Part shown: positions 7,863 through 17,921 of the stretch, one piece after another
Layout: each line of letters opens with the position of its first letter
Position numbering within the stretch: position 1 is the stretch's first letter
Origin: DATJPR01 sp963752915
GTDB taxonomy: Bacteria; Bacteroidota; Ignavibacteria; UBA10030; UBA6906
Length of the DNA: 64,000 nt
Assembly: GCA_963752915.1 (NCBI GenBank)
Contig: CAVVZZ010000011.1
Span: 372,001-436,000, forward strand
Reading direction: 5' to 3'
Program-made: the position numbers and the translations under genes
The notes under the pieces: model-generated
Told to the model about the DNA's origin: nothing
Databases searched by the model: none
What the model saw: the letters and a program-made list of their open reading frames with translations, nothing else

Positions 7863-10800
7863 ATGCGAATGATTCCGGTGGACAAAAGAAACGCTTCACA
7901 AGCTCCGATCGAATACGTTGCCAGAGGTGCCCGGGTCGCACTCGTCATTCTGGTCTTCGTGTCGCTCTTTCCCATTGCGCTGATTGCGCAATCGCAGGTC
8001 GACCGACTGACGCATGACCTCGACTCTCTTACTGCGTCCTCGTTTGACAACTGGAAGGTCAGCCGTGATCTGAAGGTAGAGCATCTCTCCGGTGATCCAA
8101 CGAAGCCGGGATTTGACGATTCGCGATGGGCGACGTTGAAAATCGGCGAAAGCATTTATCCGGACTCCTGCTGGATCCGCAAAGAGATTGTCCTCCCGGA
8201 TCGTATCCTTGGACAGACGGTGAGTGGCACCATCCGACTTCTCGTTTCGGTCGACGACTATGGGTTTCTCTGGGTAAATGGCGAGAGCAAGGGACGTTTC
8301 CCGTGGGACGGCGTCTTTGATCTGACGAACGATGCACGACCAGGGCAACACCTTCTGATAGCGATCAAAGCGATCAACACAGGAGGACCCCTCCGGCTTC
8401 TCCGGGCGGACGTGGAAACAGAGGCAAGCAAGCCGATCCGCGACTCCCTCTATGATTTTTCCTTGAGTCTCCGGGTCGGCCAGAAACTGCTGAGCCCCGA
8501 CACATACCAGACGAATTCGAATGCCAGAGTCGATCCGGGGATTGATAAATCCACCATTGATCGGGCAGAGAAGGAACGGTTGAACGCACTGCTCCAATCT
8601 CTTGCCCAACGCGTGGATCTCGATGCTCTCCGGGCAGGAGACATTGCAAAGTTCAAGGCGTCGGTTACAGCAGTACGCGCGGAACTGGGTCCGATCAGAG
8701 ACTTCGCAAAACGGTTCACACTCTTCTTCGATGCGAATGCGCACATCGATGCGGCATGGCTCTGGCGGTCGAAGGAGACGATCCAGGTCTGCAGGAATAC
8801 GTTTTCTTCCGTCTTGAATATGATGAAGGCGCGTCCGGATTTCACCTACACACAGAGCGCTGCGGCATATTACGATTGGATGCAGCGTCTCTATCCGGAC
8901 CTTTTTCGCCAGATGCAGCAGGCGGTGAAGGCCGGCCGCTGGGAAATCGTCGGCGGCATGTGGGTTGAACCGGACTGCAATCTTCCGAGCGGTGTCTCGT
9001 GGGCGCGCCACCTTCTTTATGCAAAAGAATACTTCAAGGACAATTTCGGCGTGGATGTGAAAATCGGGTGGAACCCCGATTCCTTCGGCTATAACGGAAA
9101 TATGCCGATGCTCTATCGCAACGCCGGGATCGACGCGTTCATTACGCAGAAAATCGGCTGGAACGAAACGAACGTCTTCCCGTATCGTGTCTTCTGGTGG
9201 GAATCTGCGGACGGCTCCCGCATCCTGAGCTATTTTCCCTTCGATTATGTCAACACCATCAACAATCCGTATCAGCTCAATGACTGGCTCCGCCAGTTCG
9301 AGGCCAACACCGGTTTTCGAAAGATGCTGATTCTGTTCGGGGTCGGTGATCACGGGGGAGGACCGTCTCTCGAAATGCTTTCGCGCATCGACCATTTGAA
9401 AACGCTCGACATCTTCCCCACGATCGAGTTTGGGACGGCAACGCAATATCTCGACTGGCTGAAACATCAGGACCTGTCAACAGTCCCGGTGTGGAAGGAC
9501 GAGCTGTACCTTGAGTACCACCAGGGGACTTTCACGACACAGGCGAAGATGAAGCAATTCAATCGGTCGAATGAATTCCTCCTCTCCAATGCCGAGCAGT
9601 TCTCGACCCTGGCGACAATGTTCGGAAGACGGTACAACGGAGCTGATCTCGAATCGGCGTGGAGAAAGCAACTCTTCAATCAGTTCCACGATATTCTCCC
9701 GGGCTCGGGGATCCGGGAGGTCTATGTTGATGCCACAGAAACGGACAAGGACGCCCGGCGCATCGGGGCATTTCAGTTGGATGGTTCACTGCATCAGATT
9801 GTGCGCGAGGCGAACACCGCGCCATTTCGGAAGGGAATCCCTGTTGTCGTCGTGAACACGCTGGCATGGGAGAGGAGCGACATCGTTCATCTCGCACTCG
9901 CCGAGGGCGACACGAACGTCTATGCCGTGTTCGACGACAAGGGAAAGGAAATCCCATCGCAGAGCGTAAACGTGGGGAAATACCGGAGAGAAGTCCTTTT
10001 CGTTGCTTCGAATGTTCCGTCCGTCGGCTACGAAGTGTACGACGTGCGAAAACAGAGTCCGTCAGCGTTCACGGGGTCGTTGACGTCGACTTCCGCCGCC
10101 GTCGAGAATGGTCTCTTCAGAGTGGAACTTGACACTTCGACCGGGTGGGTGAGGAGCATTGTGGATAAACGAAGCGGCAGAGAGCTTCTCGCGGGCCCCG
10201 GCAACAGACTCCAGCTCCTCGAGGACTTGCCGAAGGACTATGACGCCTGGAACATCGGCCTGACGGGCGTCGAATTCCCCTCGAAGTACCGGGGCGCAGA
10301 GATTGTGGAGTCCGGCCCGGTGAGGACGATCCTGCGGCTCCACCGAGATTACCTGAAGCCGGGCACGGTGAAGGACTTCCCCACGGAGGATTTTCCCTCG
10401 TCGTTCTTCACCCAGGACATCATACTCTATGACGGGTTGGATCGCGTCGACTTCACAACGGACGTCGATTGGTGGGAAGACCACACAATGCTCAAGGTCG
10501 CATTTCCTCTGAGCGTGACAGATACCGTCGCTTCCTACGAGATCCCATTCGGTTGGATCGAGCGGTCGACGCAGATGCGAAACAGTTGGGAAAAAGCGAA
10601 AGTCGAAGTCCCCGCTGAAAAGTGGGCCGATGTATCTTCCGGAGGCTATGGTGTCAGCCTGCTGAACAATTCAAAATATGGATATGACATCAAGAGCAAC
10701 GTGATGCGTCTTTCGCTGCTTCGTTCCCCGAAGTGGCCGGATCCCACCGCTGACCGGGGTAAGCACTCCATTCAATATGCTCTGTATCCTCATGCAGATA

Positions 10801-11159
10801 CCTGGCGTACTGCCCGGACGGTCCAACGGAGTTACGAATTCAATAATCCGTTGATTGCTGTCATGACAGACGCCCACAAGGGACCATTGCCGGATCGTCA
10901 TGCCTTTGTCACACTGGAGCCGTCGAATCTCGTGCTCAGCGGGTTGAAGAAAGCTGAGAACTCCGACGCTTGGATCGTCCAGTGGTACGATGCTACGGGC
11001 ATCGGCTGTAATGCAATTCTCACGTTACCGAAGTCCCCGCGGTCCGTTGAGCGTTCCAATTTTATGGAGGAGGACGGAGAGGCAGTGCCGTTTCGGGGGG
11101 CGACTGTAACTGTGCCGACGAAATCCCGTTCGGTGGTAACGGTGAAGGTGGTTTTCTAG
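7863..11159 (+). CDS. GH38 alpha-mannosidase, secreted
   Basis: This 1098-residue retaining, zinc-dependent glycosidase should release mannose from alpha-mannosides. A hydrophobic segment (about 23-43) is a signal peptide or anchor, followed by a beta-sandwich region. The catalytic domain shows HIDAAWLW with zinc ligands H294 and D296, then WVEPDCNLPSG, then the nucleophile D406 in WNPDSFGYNG, and H609 in NQFHDILPGSG. The C-terminal half matches the GH38 beta-domains. The start at 7863 follows GAAAGGA. The longer frame to 7740 runs through the upstream hairpin and is unlikely. There is no T9SS tail, so it is probably periplasmic. Confidence 0.92.
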   Translation: MRMIPVDKRNASQAPIEYVARGARVALVILVFVSLFPIALIAQSQVDRLTHDLDSLTASSFDNWKVSRDLKVEHLSGDPTKPGFDDSRWATLKIGESIYPDSCWIRKEIVLPDRILGQTVSGTIRLLVSVDDYGFLWVNGESKGRFPWDGVFDLTNDARPGQHLLIAIKAINTGGPLRLLRADVETEASKPIRDSLYDFSLSLRVGQKLLSPDTYQTNSNARVDPGIDKSTIDRAEKERLNALLQSLAQRVDLDALRAGDIAKFKASVTAVRAELGPIRDFAKRFTLFFDANAHIDAAWLWRSKETIQVCRNTFSSVLNMMKARPDFTYTQSAAAYYDWMQRLYPDLFRQMQQAVKAGRWEIVGGMWVEPDCNLPSGVSWARHLLYAKEYFKDNFGVDVKIGWNPDSFGYNGNMPMLYRNAGIDAFITQKIGWNETNVFPYRVFWWESADGSRILSYFPFDYVNTINNPYQLNDWLRQFEANTGFRKMLILFGVGDHGGGPSLEMLSRIDHLKTLDIFPTIEFGTATQYLDWLKHQDLSTVPVWKDELYLEYHQGTFTTQAKMKQFNRSNEFLLSNAEQFSTLATMFGRRYNGADLESAWRKQLFNQFHDILPGSGIREVYVDATETDKDARRIGAFQLDGSLHQIVREANTAPFRKGIPVVVVNTLAWERSDIVHLALAEGDTNVYAVFDDKGKEIPSQSVNVGKYRREVLFVASNVPSVGYEVYDVRKQSPSAFTGSLTSTSAAVENGLFRVELDTSTGWVRSIVDKRSGRELLAGPGNRLQLLEDLPKDYDAWNIGLTGVEFPSKYRGAEIVESGPVRTILRLHRDYLKPGTVKDFPTEDFPSSFFTQDIILYDGLDRVDFTTDVDWWEDHTMLKVAFPLSVTDTVASYEIPFGWIERSTQMRNSWEKAKVEVPAEKWADVSSGGYGVSLLNNSKYGYDIKSNVMRLSLLRSPKWPDPTADRGKHSIQYALYPHADTWRTARTVQRSYEFNNPLIAVMTDAHKGPLPDRHAFVTLEPSNLVLSGLKKAENSDAWIVQWYDATGIGCNAILTLPKSPRSVERSNFMEEDGEAVPFRGATVTVPTKSRSVVTVKVVF

Positions 11160-11174
11160 AGGCGAAACCGGTCT

Positions 11175-11193
11175 GCGTGTGGAGGTCACACGC
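11175..11193. terminator. Hairpin in a convergent gene junction
   Basis: GCGTGTG and CACACGC pair around GAGGT between the ends of the GH38 gene and the minus-strand T9SS gene. A shared terminator is plausible, though neither side has a strong T run. Confidence 0.45.
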
Positions 11194-11208
11194 GGTTCAT
11201 GGCGCCGA

Positions 11209-14200
11209 CTACCGGAGAAGGATGAAATGCCGCGTCAGTGTGAGGCCTCCTGCTCGGAGACAGTACATGTAGATGCCGCTGGCAAGGTCATTTCCCGAGA
11301 ATGTGACCTGGTGCGGCCCCTGACGCAATTCGTCGTTCACGAGGGTCGCGATCCTCTGCCCCAGGATATTGTAGACGGTAAGCGTGACATGCATACGGGC
11401 ATTCAATGTGTACCGGATCGTTGTCGAAGCATTGAAAGGGTTCGGGTAACTCTGCTCCAACAGGATCGAGGAGAGGGCACGCTGATCGGCAGATGGTGCG
11501 GACGTGAGCATCTCGGAAACTGCCCTGCGCCATATCCCGCCACGGTACGTGCCGGCGAAGAGACAGGAATCGGATGCGGCAAGTGAAAAGACAAATCGGG
11601 ATGACAGGCCTTCACTGACGTCGCTCCAGGTTGTGCCGGAGTTCGTCGTTGAATAGATCCCGTCATAAGTTCCCGCAAACAGGGTGCCCCTCCACGCCTG
11701 GAGCGCATAGACATACCGATTACCGAGTCCGGAATTAATCGGTTGCCAGCTTGAACCTGAGTCACTGGAAAGAAATACGCCGCCACCATACGACGCAGCA
11801 GCAAAGCGTGTGATGCCGGCCTCGTTGCCATCTGGCAAGGCGACCAGCCCGTACACGTATGGCGTGGTGAGTCCTTCATTGACCGTAAGCCAATCGTCCC
11901 CGTTGTTTCGTGATCGATAGATCCCGCCAGAGGTCGCCGCGAACACAGATCCAGCCGAGGTAGACGCGGAGGTGGGACAACACATGAGCCCATAGACGGA
12001 AACTCCGTTCAGCTCGCGGGCCCATAATTGTTGCCAGGAATTGCCGTTGCCGCTGTACGTACTCACCCCAAAGGGAGTCCCCAGGTACAGATCCAGCGTA
12101 TTGTCTCCCCCCGACTCCTTCGTTGCAGCAATTGCCGAAATGCCCTCGTCTTTGATCGCCGTCGGGAACCAGGTTGACCCGTCGTCAGAAGACGCATAGA
12201 GACCTGAGTCTGTTGTGGCCGCGAAGACCTCCATAGATCCTTCTTCGGTCGAATCACTGGCCAGAGCAAGCGCAGACACATGGGTGTTCACGAGACCTCC
12301 CGACCGCCACGTAAAACCGCCATCACCCGAATGGAAGACTCCGTTTCCTGACGTGCCTGCGAGGAGATGGCCGGTGCGATAGCTTAGCGCCGGAACAGAA
12401 TTTCCCCACAGGCTCGTGTAAAGAGCATCCCAGACGAGTGTGGAGGCGGCGGAAATGCAGACGCCGGTTCCCTGAATGCCCGCAACAAGGCTTCGTGTGT
12501 CATCGACGTCCGAGTCCGGAAAGAGGGTGAGCGCGGATATGGAGCCATCCGCCGGTCCCAACGACGTCCAAGATTGTCCGTCATCGGTAGACTGGAATAT
12601 GCCACCGCCCTCCGTCCCTGCGAATAGACTTCTCGCTGCCGGGCTATCCACAGCGTGGCCGACGGCGAGTGCGAGGATGTAGGGGTTCGTCAAGCCTGCC
12701 TGTCCGTGGGATGCTGAGCCACCCTTGAACGTGTACCGAAAAACGCCGCTGTTCGTCAGCCCTGCAAAAACAAAGTGATCGTTTGCCGCAAGGGCATGGA
12801 CAGACCCGTATTGGGGTCCCAACGAAATCCACGATCCCCCGCTGTCTGCAGACATATAGACTCCCGTCGTGTTCGTTCCGGCGAAGAGTCTTGTCCCCAC
12901 GGAAATGACACAAGTCACATTTGTCGATCCCAATCCTGCATTGACGGCGTTCCAGGATGCTCCACTATCCAATGTCCGGAATATACCCCCTCCGGCAGTC
13001 CCGGCGAGCAGGATTGTCCCGGAGAACGCAAGCGCATTGATATCCACGCTCGTGAGATTCGAGCTGACGTCCGACCAGAGTTCCCCGTTGTCGTCAGAAC
13101 GAAAGAGGCCGTGATTTGTTCCCGCAAAGAGTTGAGAACCGTTGGACGCGAACGCGTGGACAGAACCGCCTGCGAGACCATTGCTGATATCGGTCCAGTT
13201 CGTTCCTCCGTCATCTGATCGGTATGTTTTGCCAAGTGCATTGCCAACAAAGAGCATGGAATCCTTGAACGCGAGGGCTGAAATCAGGGGACTAAGCAAC
13301 ATCGGAGCCCACGACGTCCCTGCACCGAACGCTCGAAACACTCTGCCTCCGGAAGTCCCGGCAAAGATTGCAGGCAGATCCCTGTTTTTCGAGGGGGGGG
13401 TGAGCACGAGGGAAGTTATATTGTCCGTGGCAGGCAAGCCTTCCGGCACGGGAACCCATGACGAGCCCTTGTTCGCCGAGAATGCGATTTGACCGCTGTC
13501 TGCTCCGGCAAGAAGATACGAACCCTCCTCAATCAAAGACCGGATGGACCTGGTTGTCAATCCCGCCTCGGTCCGATGCCAGGTTGCCGCGTGGTCGTCG
13601 GATCGAAAAAGCCCTTTCTCCGTTCCTGCAAAGAGAATCGACCCTCCCGAGTCTCCGATGCTGTAGACTGAAGCAAGCGCTCTGACCTGGAGGCCGTCCA
13701 GTCCGGCATCCATTGCGCTCCATGAACTGCCGAAGCTCGTCGAGCGGAATACGCCTCCAGCGGAAGTGCCAGCAAGGAGTGGTGGGGATCCTCCCGGCGT
13801 CAACGGCGAGTCGAACACCAGCGATTGGACAAATCCAACTGCTGAACCGATACTTACCTCCGTCCATCGCCCTGAAACAGCCGCCAGGAAAAACACTCCA
13901 CCCTCAGACGTTCCCGTAAAGAGAGTATCACCTCGCACACAAAGGGAGAAAATGTCGACGTTGACAAGACCCGCATTGATCGCCGTCCATGTTGCGCCAA
14001 AATCGCTCGAGCGGAATATGCCGCTTCCCGCAGTCCCGGCGAATACGCTAGAGTGCATGAACGCCAATGCCCGAACTGATCGATTGGTTAATCCGTTGTT
14101 CATCTCTCTCCAGGTTGCGCCGGAATCCGGCGATACGAGAACGCCGCCGTCGAGCGTCGCTGCGAAAAGACGAGTCCGATCTCCCGCCACGGATGGGGGA

Positions 14201-14325
14201 GTCATCGCAAGAGCGGAGACCTGGGAGCTTGAAGGGCCATTCGTCGGAACCCATTGGGCGATCAATGAGGCGACCGGGAGCATCACCAGGAAGCAGATGG
14301 ACAGGATCACTACTGATCGGCTCAT
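11209..14325 (-). CDS. T9SS-exported BNR-like repeat protein, large paralogue
   Basis: This 1038-residue protein has a signal peptide (MSRSVVILSICFLVMLPVAS). Many (S/T)xDxGxxW repeats with interleaved LFAGT motifs follow, indicating one or more multi-bladed propellers. The C-terminal T9SS type A domain reads LEQSYPNPFNASTTIRYTL, then LGQRIATLVNDE, ending HFILLR. It resembles the protein at 3235-5391 in repeat type and is longer. The start at 14325 is only 2 bases past the stop of the upstream gene, so translation is probably coupled. The 44 extra residues of the longer frame lie inside that gene and are rejected. Confidence 0.85.
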   Translation of the reverse strand: MSRSVVILSICFLVMLPVASLIAQWVPTNGPSSSQVSALAMTPPSVAGDRTRLFAATLDGGVLVSPDSGATWREMNNGLTNRSVRALAFMHSSVFAGTAGSGIFRSSDFGATWTAINAGLVNVDIFSLCVRGDTLFTGTSEGGVFFLAAVSGRWTEVSIGSAVGFVQSLVFDSPLTPGGSPPLLAGTSAGGVFRSTSFGSSWSAMDAGLDGLQVRALASVYSIGDSGGSILFAGTEKGLFRSDDHAATWHRTEAGLTTRSIRSLIEEGSYLLAGADSGQIAFSANKGSSWVPVPEGLPATDNITSLVLTPPSKNRDLPAIFAGTSGGRVFRAFGAGTSWAPMLLSPLISALAFKDSMLFVGNALGKTYRSDDGGTNWTDISNGLAGGSVHAFASNGSQLFAGTNHGLFRSDDNGELWSDVSSNLTSVDINALAFSGTILLAGTAGGGIFRTLDSGASWNAVNAGLGSTNVTCVISVGTRLFAGTNTTGVYMSADSGGSWISLGPQYGSVHALAANDHFVFAGLTNSGVFRYTFKGGSASHGQAGLTNPYILALAVGHAVDSPAARSLFAGTEGGGIFQSTDDGQSWTSLGPADGSISALTLFPDSDVDDTRSLVAGIQGTGVCISAASTLVWDALYTSLWGNSVPALSYRTGHLLAGTSGNGVFHSGDGGFTWRSGGLVNTHVSALALASDSTEEGSMEVFAATTDSGLYASSDDGSTWFPTAIKDEGISAIAATKESGGDNTLDLYLGTPFGVSTYSGNGNSWQQLWARELNGVSVYGLMCCPTSASTSAGSVFAATSGGIYRSRNNGDDWLTVNEGLTTPYVYGLVALPDGNEAGITRFAAASYGGGVFLSSDSGSSWQPINSGLGNRYVYALQAWRGTLFAGTYDGIYSTTNSGTTWSDVSEGLSSRFVFSLAASDSCLFAGTYRGGIWRRAVSEMLTSAPSADQRALSSILLEQSYPNPFNASTTIRYTLNARMHVTLTVYNILGQRIATLVNDELRQGPHQVTFSGNDLASGIYMYCLRAGGLTLTRHFILLR

Positions 14326-14327
14326 TG

Positions 14328-17300
14328 TCAACGGAGGACCACCATCTTGTTCACTTTCACATAGACCCCTTGAGGGTCGGAGATATTTTTCGCGCTCAGT
14401 CGGTAGAAATATACACCGCTCACCACCGAATGGCCGGAGTTGTTTGTTCCGTCCCATGACACACTGACTTCGCCGGGATATTGGTATCCGCTAAACAACG
14501 TTCGCACCTCTTGCCCCAGGACGTTGTAGATCTTCAGTGTCACGGTGGCAGGTTCCGGGAGGGTGTATCTGATTGTTGTGCCGGAGTTGAAGGGATTCGG
14601 GAAATTCTGAAAAAGCGCATGAGTCGACGGCAAGTAATCAGTGCGGTCCAGGGTGAATGTCCACCAGTCTGCCGGACCGGGCGCACGGTAAGGGACAATG
14701 GTGAGAATCGCCCCTGTTCGCATCGCCCCCGTTCCTAAAGGATATCCAAGCCACATGAGCGGGACGTGATTTGCGGTGATATCGACCTGGAGAGTCGGGT
14801 CCGGGGTTTCACTGTACGGCTTGTCGAAGATAAAGAACCACTCCCGGGGACCGTCAACGCTGCCGTTGTCGTACGGCGCGGCTGCCGGGGGCGGATTGTA
14901 ATTCGCATCGACAAATCCGAGAGGCACATTGTTCTCAAGAAATCCGACGGCGAGTCGTCTCGGCGGAACTGTGGTAACATCATAAGCGGCAAAGGGCAGT
15001 CCCCGTGTGAAATCCTGATATGCAAACCCCGTCGCAGGATTCACAATGTACGAAGCGAATTCAGGCCTGGCCGGAGGAGCATTCGCATGTTGCAGATAGC
15101 GGTATGCGTAGCTGACGGCGGAATCAGAAGAAGGACTGTCTGCCGAGGGGAACACAAGGCGGACGCTATGTTGATCCTTGTATCCAACACCCCCCGACGG
15201 CCAGTGATCAAACGCGTTCCCGATTGTTCCGCCAAAACCCTCGAGCTCCAGAACATTCGAAACGCCATACGAAGTCCAGGGGGTCGTGCCATCGAGCTGA
15301 GTAAGCCATTTCATCGTACCTATGCGAAGATCGATTGTCCCGCGGAGTATTTTGAAACCGTCGGTGACGGGAATATCATGCCCGAGTGAGTCCGGAAGAG
15401 GTTGCTCGAACAGGAGGGTCCTCCCGTCGGTGGAGTCTTGCAGCGTGAATCCTCGTCCGCTCCCGCCACCCGCCGAGTCGGAACCGCGGAGCACATAGCG
15501 ATGGCCCTTGATCTGCGCTGGATCAACCACCAAGAGATCGAAGTTGCCTGATGCGGTCCCACCGCGTTCCATGAGTGAGGAGTATGTCGGCGTGAACGGA
15601 AGGGGCTGCACCGGAAGTGTGACGTTCCCCGACCAGGTGTTCCGATTGATATCGGTCAGCAGGACCGGGATCACATCCTCGTCGCCTTTGAAGTTCGCCG
15701 GGAGTGTCAGAGTGCAATAGCTTGTCGGATCCCTGTCGTCGTAATGGAATGAAAAGTCCGTCGCCGGGGCGATTGACGGAATCCGAACATGCGTATCTCC
15801 GGACTCGACTTGAAGATCGAGAAGTGGGAACAGGGTCTCGTTGCTGATCGTGAAGCCGTAGCGAATATTCTCTCCGGGATTGACGGCACCGTCATTGTTG
15901 ATATTGTCGGAGTAGAGTTTTGCCTCTTTAATAAGCGCGTGACCGGCAGTAACCAGGCCTTCCTCGAGGGAATTCCAGGATCGATTGATCCCTGACGCAT
16001 CCGTCGCTCTCAGAGACAGGGAAATTGGGGATGAGCGACGCGGCAGCGTAAACGTGGATCCGAATATCCCGTCCCCGGGAGACCCATCAGCGTGAACCCC
16101 ATCGTCGAACAGTGCGAAGTCGGCAACAAGGAGACCCTCTCCATTCGTCAATGTTGCCGTTACACTCTGGGGGTGAGTCCGCTTGAAATCAGCTGTCAAA
16201 TGGATGGAAGCGTCGGTCGCTGTCGGGTAGGTAACGTTCGTCGTGAGAACCGGGGGAAGAGCATGGGCCGGGTCTCGAAAGAACGTGTGAAGTTGGTCGA
16301 CGTCATATTTCAGTCGAGAAATGCTCGAGAGTCGGTCAGCCCCCTGAGCGCTGACGTGGGCGATAACCACCTCCTGCGTGTCTCCATTCACCATCGTAAA
16401 GGGTCCGCTCGACATCATGCAACGGCGATCGCCCGGCCAGTATGGCAAACCGTCGACCCATCCCTGAGCATTCACGGGATCGCCCGGAAAAATGAACTTC
16501 GTTTCCTGATTGGTTGTCGGGTCAATATAGGGCAGTCCCGAATCGCCCCTTGTCCCTTTCATGAAACGGTACCGTTGAACATCCCCGCCGGGTCCACTGG
16601 TCGGATCGTTGAAGATTCTCCATCCTCCCATGAACCCGACAAAGGCGGTTAGGCCGATATTTCTATAGCCAGGCCGGGATCTGTCTTGAGCATAGGCGGT
16701 ATCCGAAGGCGCGCCCGGAACGATGGGACCTCTGAGCAAGGCAAATCCTACAGCCGGCGGGGTGGATCCATACACCTCATCGATCGACGTGCCATTATAT
16801 GCGTATCCCAGATTGCGCAACGAGTCACATCCGATGAGATCATCAGCAGCGCCCCCCACGTCCGGATCGAACCATTGTGCGATGTACATACTATCGATCG
16901 GGGCCCCGCTTTTATTGATGATCTTCGTCCCAATGAATATCGTGTTTCCCAAAGTCCCGCCACGTTTGTAACCCCATATTGTCCGCTCGATTTCAACTCC
17001 GATGATCGGTGAGCCGGTGAGATTCGCAACGCGCGCGGCATTGCAGTCGTTTGCGACGTAGAAGAGCGTTTGGTCCGCCTCAGGGTAGCCCGGAATGTCA
17101 ATCGTCGGTTCATATGTACCGTTGCCATTGATATCGCGAAACGGAGCTCCCTGATCGGCGGGCCATTCATCCCAATCTCGAAGATACTGTTCGTAAATCT
17201 GGCGGGCAGAAGTTGGGGTATATCGGCCAATCAGAGAGACCTCTTCCCGGCTCAGCGCCATTTCCATAAGAGCATTGTACGGCGTAGCAGGGTTGACGTC

Positions 17301-17750
17301 CGGCCGAACTCTGTAGAGGCGATACCCGGGTAGCGATGGATCGGCCGCGAGAGGATCTGACGTTGCCGAACCTGGTGAGAGAATGTTGCCCGCTTGGATG
17401 GCGTGACGATAATCGGACCCCCCGACTTTCGGTAGTAATCGGCCCTTGTGGTATCCTCCCCAGAAAAGTCCGTCCTCAAATGTGGTCTGTTTTCCGGTAC
17501 CCTTCGGAAACTCGAAGCCCTCAGCGTTCAAGCTGAACGCATTGTAGCTGCCGTCGCCGTTGTTGCCATAGAAATTGAAGACGTTGTTGATCAGAAATGG
17601 AGCGTAGGAATTCTCGGTTGCGGTAACGGTCTGTTTGTGGAGTTTGTCGGAGGGCTGGGACAATGCAAGGGAAAATGCAGCAGAGAGAAACAGAAGGGGA
17701 GCGATTACGCACGTGGAGGCACGTGTTCGCGGTGAGGGTGCTCTAACCAT
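14328..17750 (-). CDS. Large T9SS surface protein of unknown function
   Basis: This 1140-residue protein has a signal peptide (about 10-32, PLLFLSAAFSLALSQ). A long region lacks any enzyme motif I recognise but is rich in phrases such as NNGDGSYN, DINGNGTYEP and WFDPDVGGAADD, which suggest calcium-binding-like loops. A middle section resembles Ig-like domains, and a FlgD-like/T9SS C-terminal domain follows (FPNPFNSGTTIRYTLPEPAT, ending KMVVLR). Proteins of this general type are common in Ignavibacteria as secreted, function-unknown products. It is the first gene of a two-gene unit with the repeat protein downstream. Confidence 0.75.
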   Translation of the reverse strand: MVRAPSPRTRASTCVIAPLLFLSAAFSLALSQPSDKLHKQTVTATENSYAPFLINNVFNFYGNNGDGSYNAFSLNAEGFEFPKGTGKQTTFEDGLFWGGYHKGRLLPKVGGSDYRHAIQAGNILSPGSATSDPLAADPSLPGYRLYRVRPDVNPATPYNALMEMALSREEVSLIGRYTPTSARQIYEQYLRDWDEWPADQGAPFRDINGNGTYEPTIDIPGYPEADQTLFYVANDCNAARVANLTGSPIIGVEIERTIWGYKRGGTLGNTIFIGTKIINKSGAPIDSMYIAQWFDPDVGGAADDLIGCDSLRNLGYAYNGTSIDEVYGSTPPAVGFALLRGPIVPGAPSDTAYAQDRSRPGYRNIGLTAFVGFMGGWRIFNDPTSGPGGDVQRYRFMKGTRGDSGLPYIDPTTNQETKFIFPGDPVNAQGWVDGLPYWPGDRRCMMSSGPFTMVNGDTQEVVIAHVSAQGADRLSSISRLKYDVDQLHTFFRDPAHALPPVLTTNVTYPTATDASIHLTADFKRTHPQSVTATLTNGEGLLVADFALFDDGVHADGSPGDGIFGSTFTLPRRSSPISLSLRATDASGINRSWNSLEEGLVTAGHALIKEAKLYSDNINNDGAVNPGENIRYGFTISNETLFPLLDLQVESGDTHVRIPSIAPATDFSFHYDDRDPTSYCTLTLPANFKGDEDVIPVLLTDINRNTWSGNVTLPVQPLPFTPTYSSLMERGGTASGNFDLLVVDPAQIKGHRYVLRGSDSAGGGSGRGFTLQDSTDGRTLLFEQPLPDSLGHDIPVTDGFKILRGTIDLRIGTMKWLTQLDGTTPWTSYGVSNVLELEGFGGTIGNAFDHWPSGGVGYKDQHSVRLVFPSADSPSSDSAVSYAYRYLQHANAPPARPEFASYIVNPATGFAYQDFTRGLPFAAYDVTTVPPRRLAVGFLENNVPLGFVDANYNPPPAAAPYDNGSVDGPREWFFIFDKPYSETPDPTLQVDITANHVPLMWLGYPLGTGAMRTGAILTIVPYRAPGPADWWTFTLDRTDYLPSTHALFQNFPNPFNSGTTIRYTLPEPATVTLKIYNVLGQEVRTLFSGYQYPGEVSVSWDGTNNSGHSVVSGVYFYRLSAKNISDPQGVYVKVNKMVVLR

Positions 17751-17921
17751 CTGCTTTCCCCAGGAGAGTTCTAATGAAACGACTCCTCCCTGGAAGCCAG
17801 GAGTGGGTGGTGTTGCGGGTGACGTTTTTTGGGGCCTGATTCTGACGAGAAGTTACGGACGGTTGTCGCAAATGTCAATACGAACGGACCCGACCGCCAT
17901 GTCAGTCGTACTCAACCATCT

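Noticed and set aside
7896..9467. 523-residue minus-strand open frame
   Set aside because: Antisense to the GH38 gene, whose catalytic motifs are unmistakable on the plus strand.
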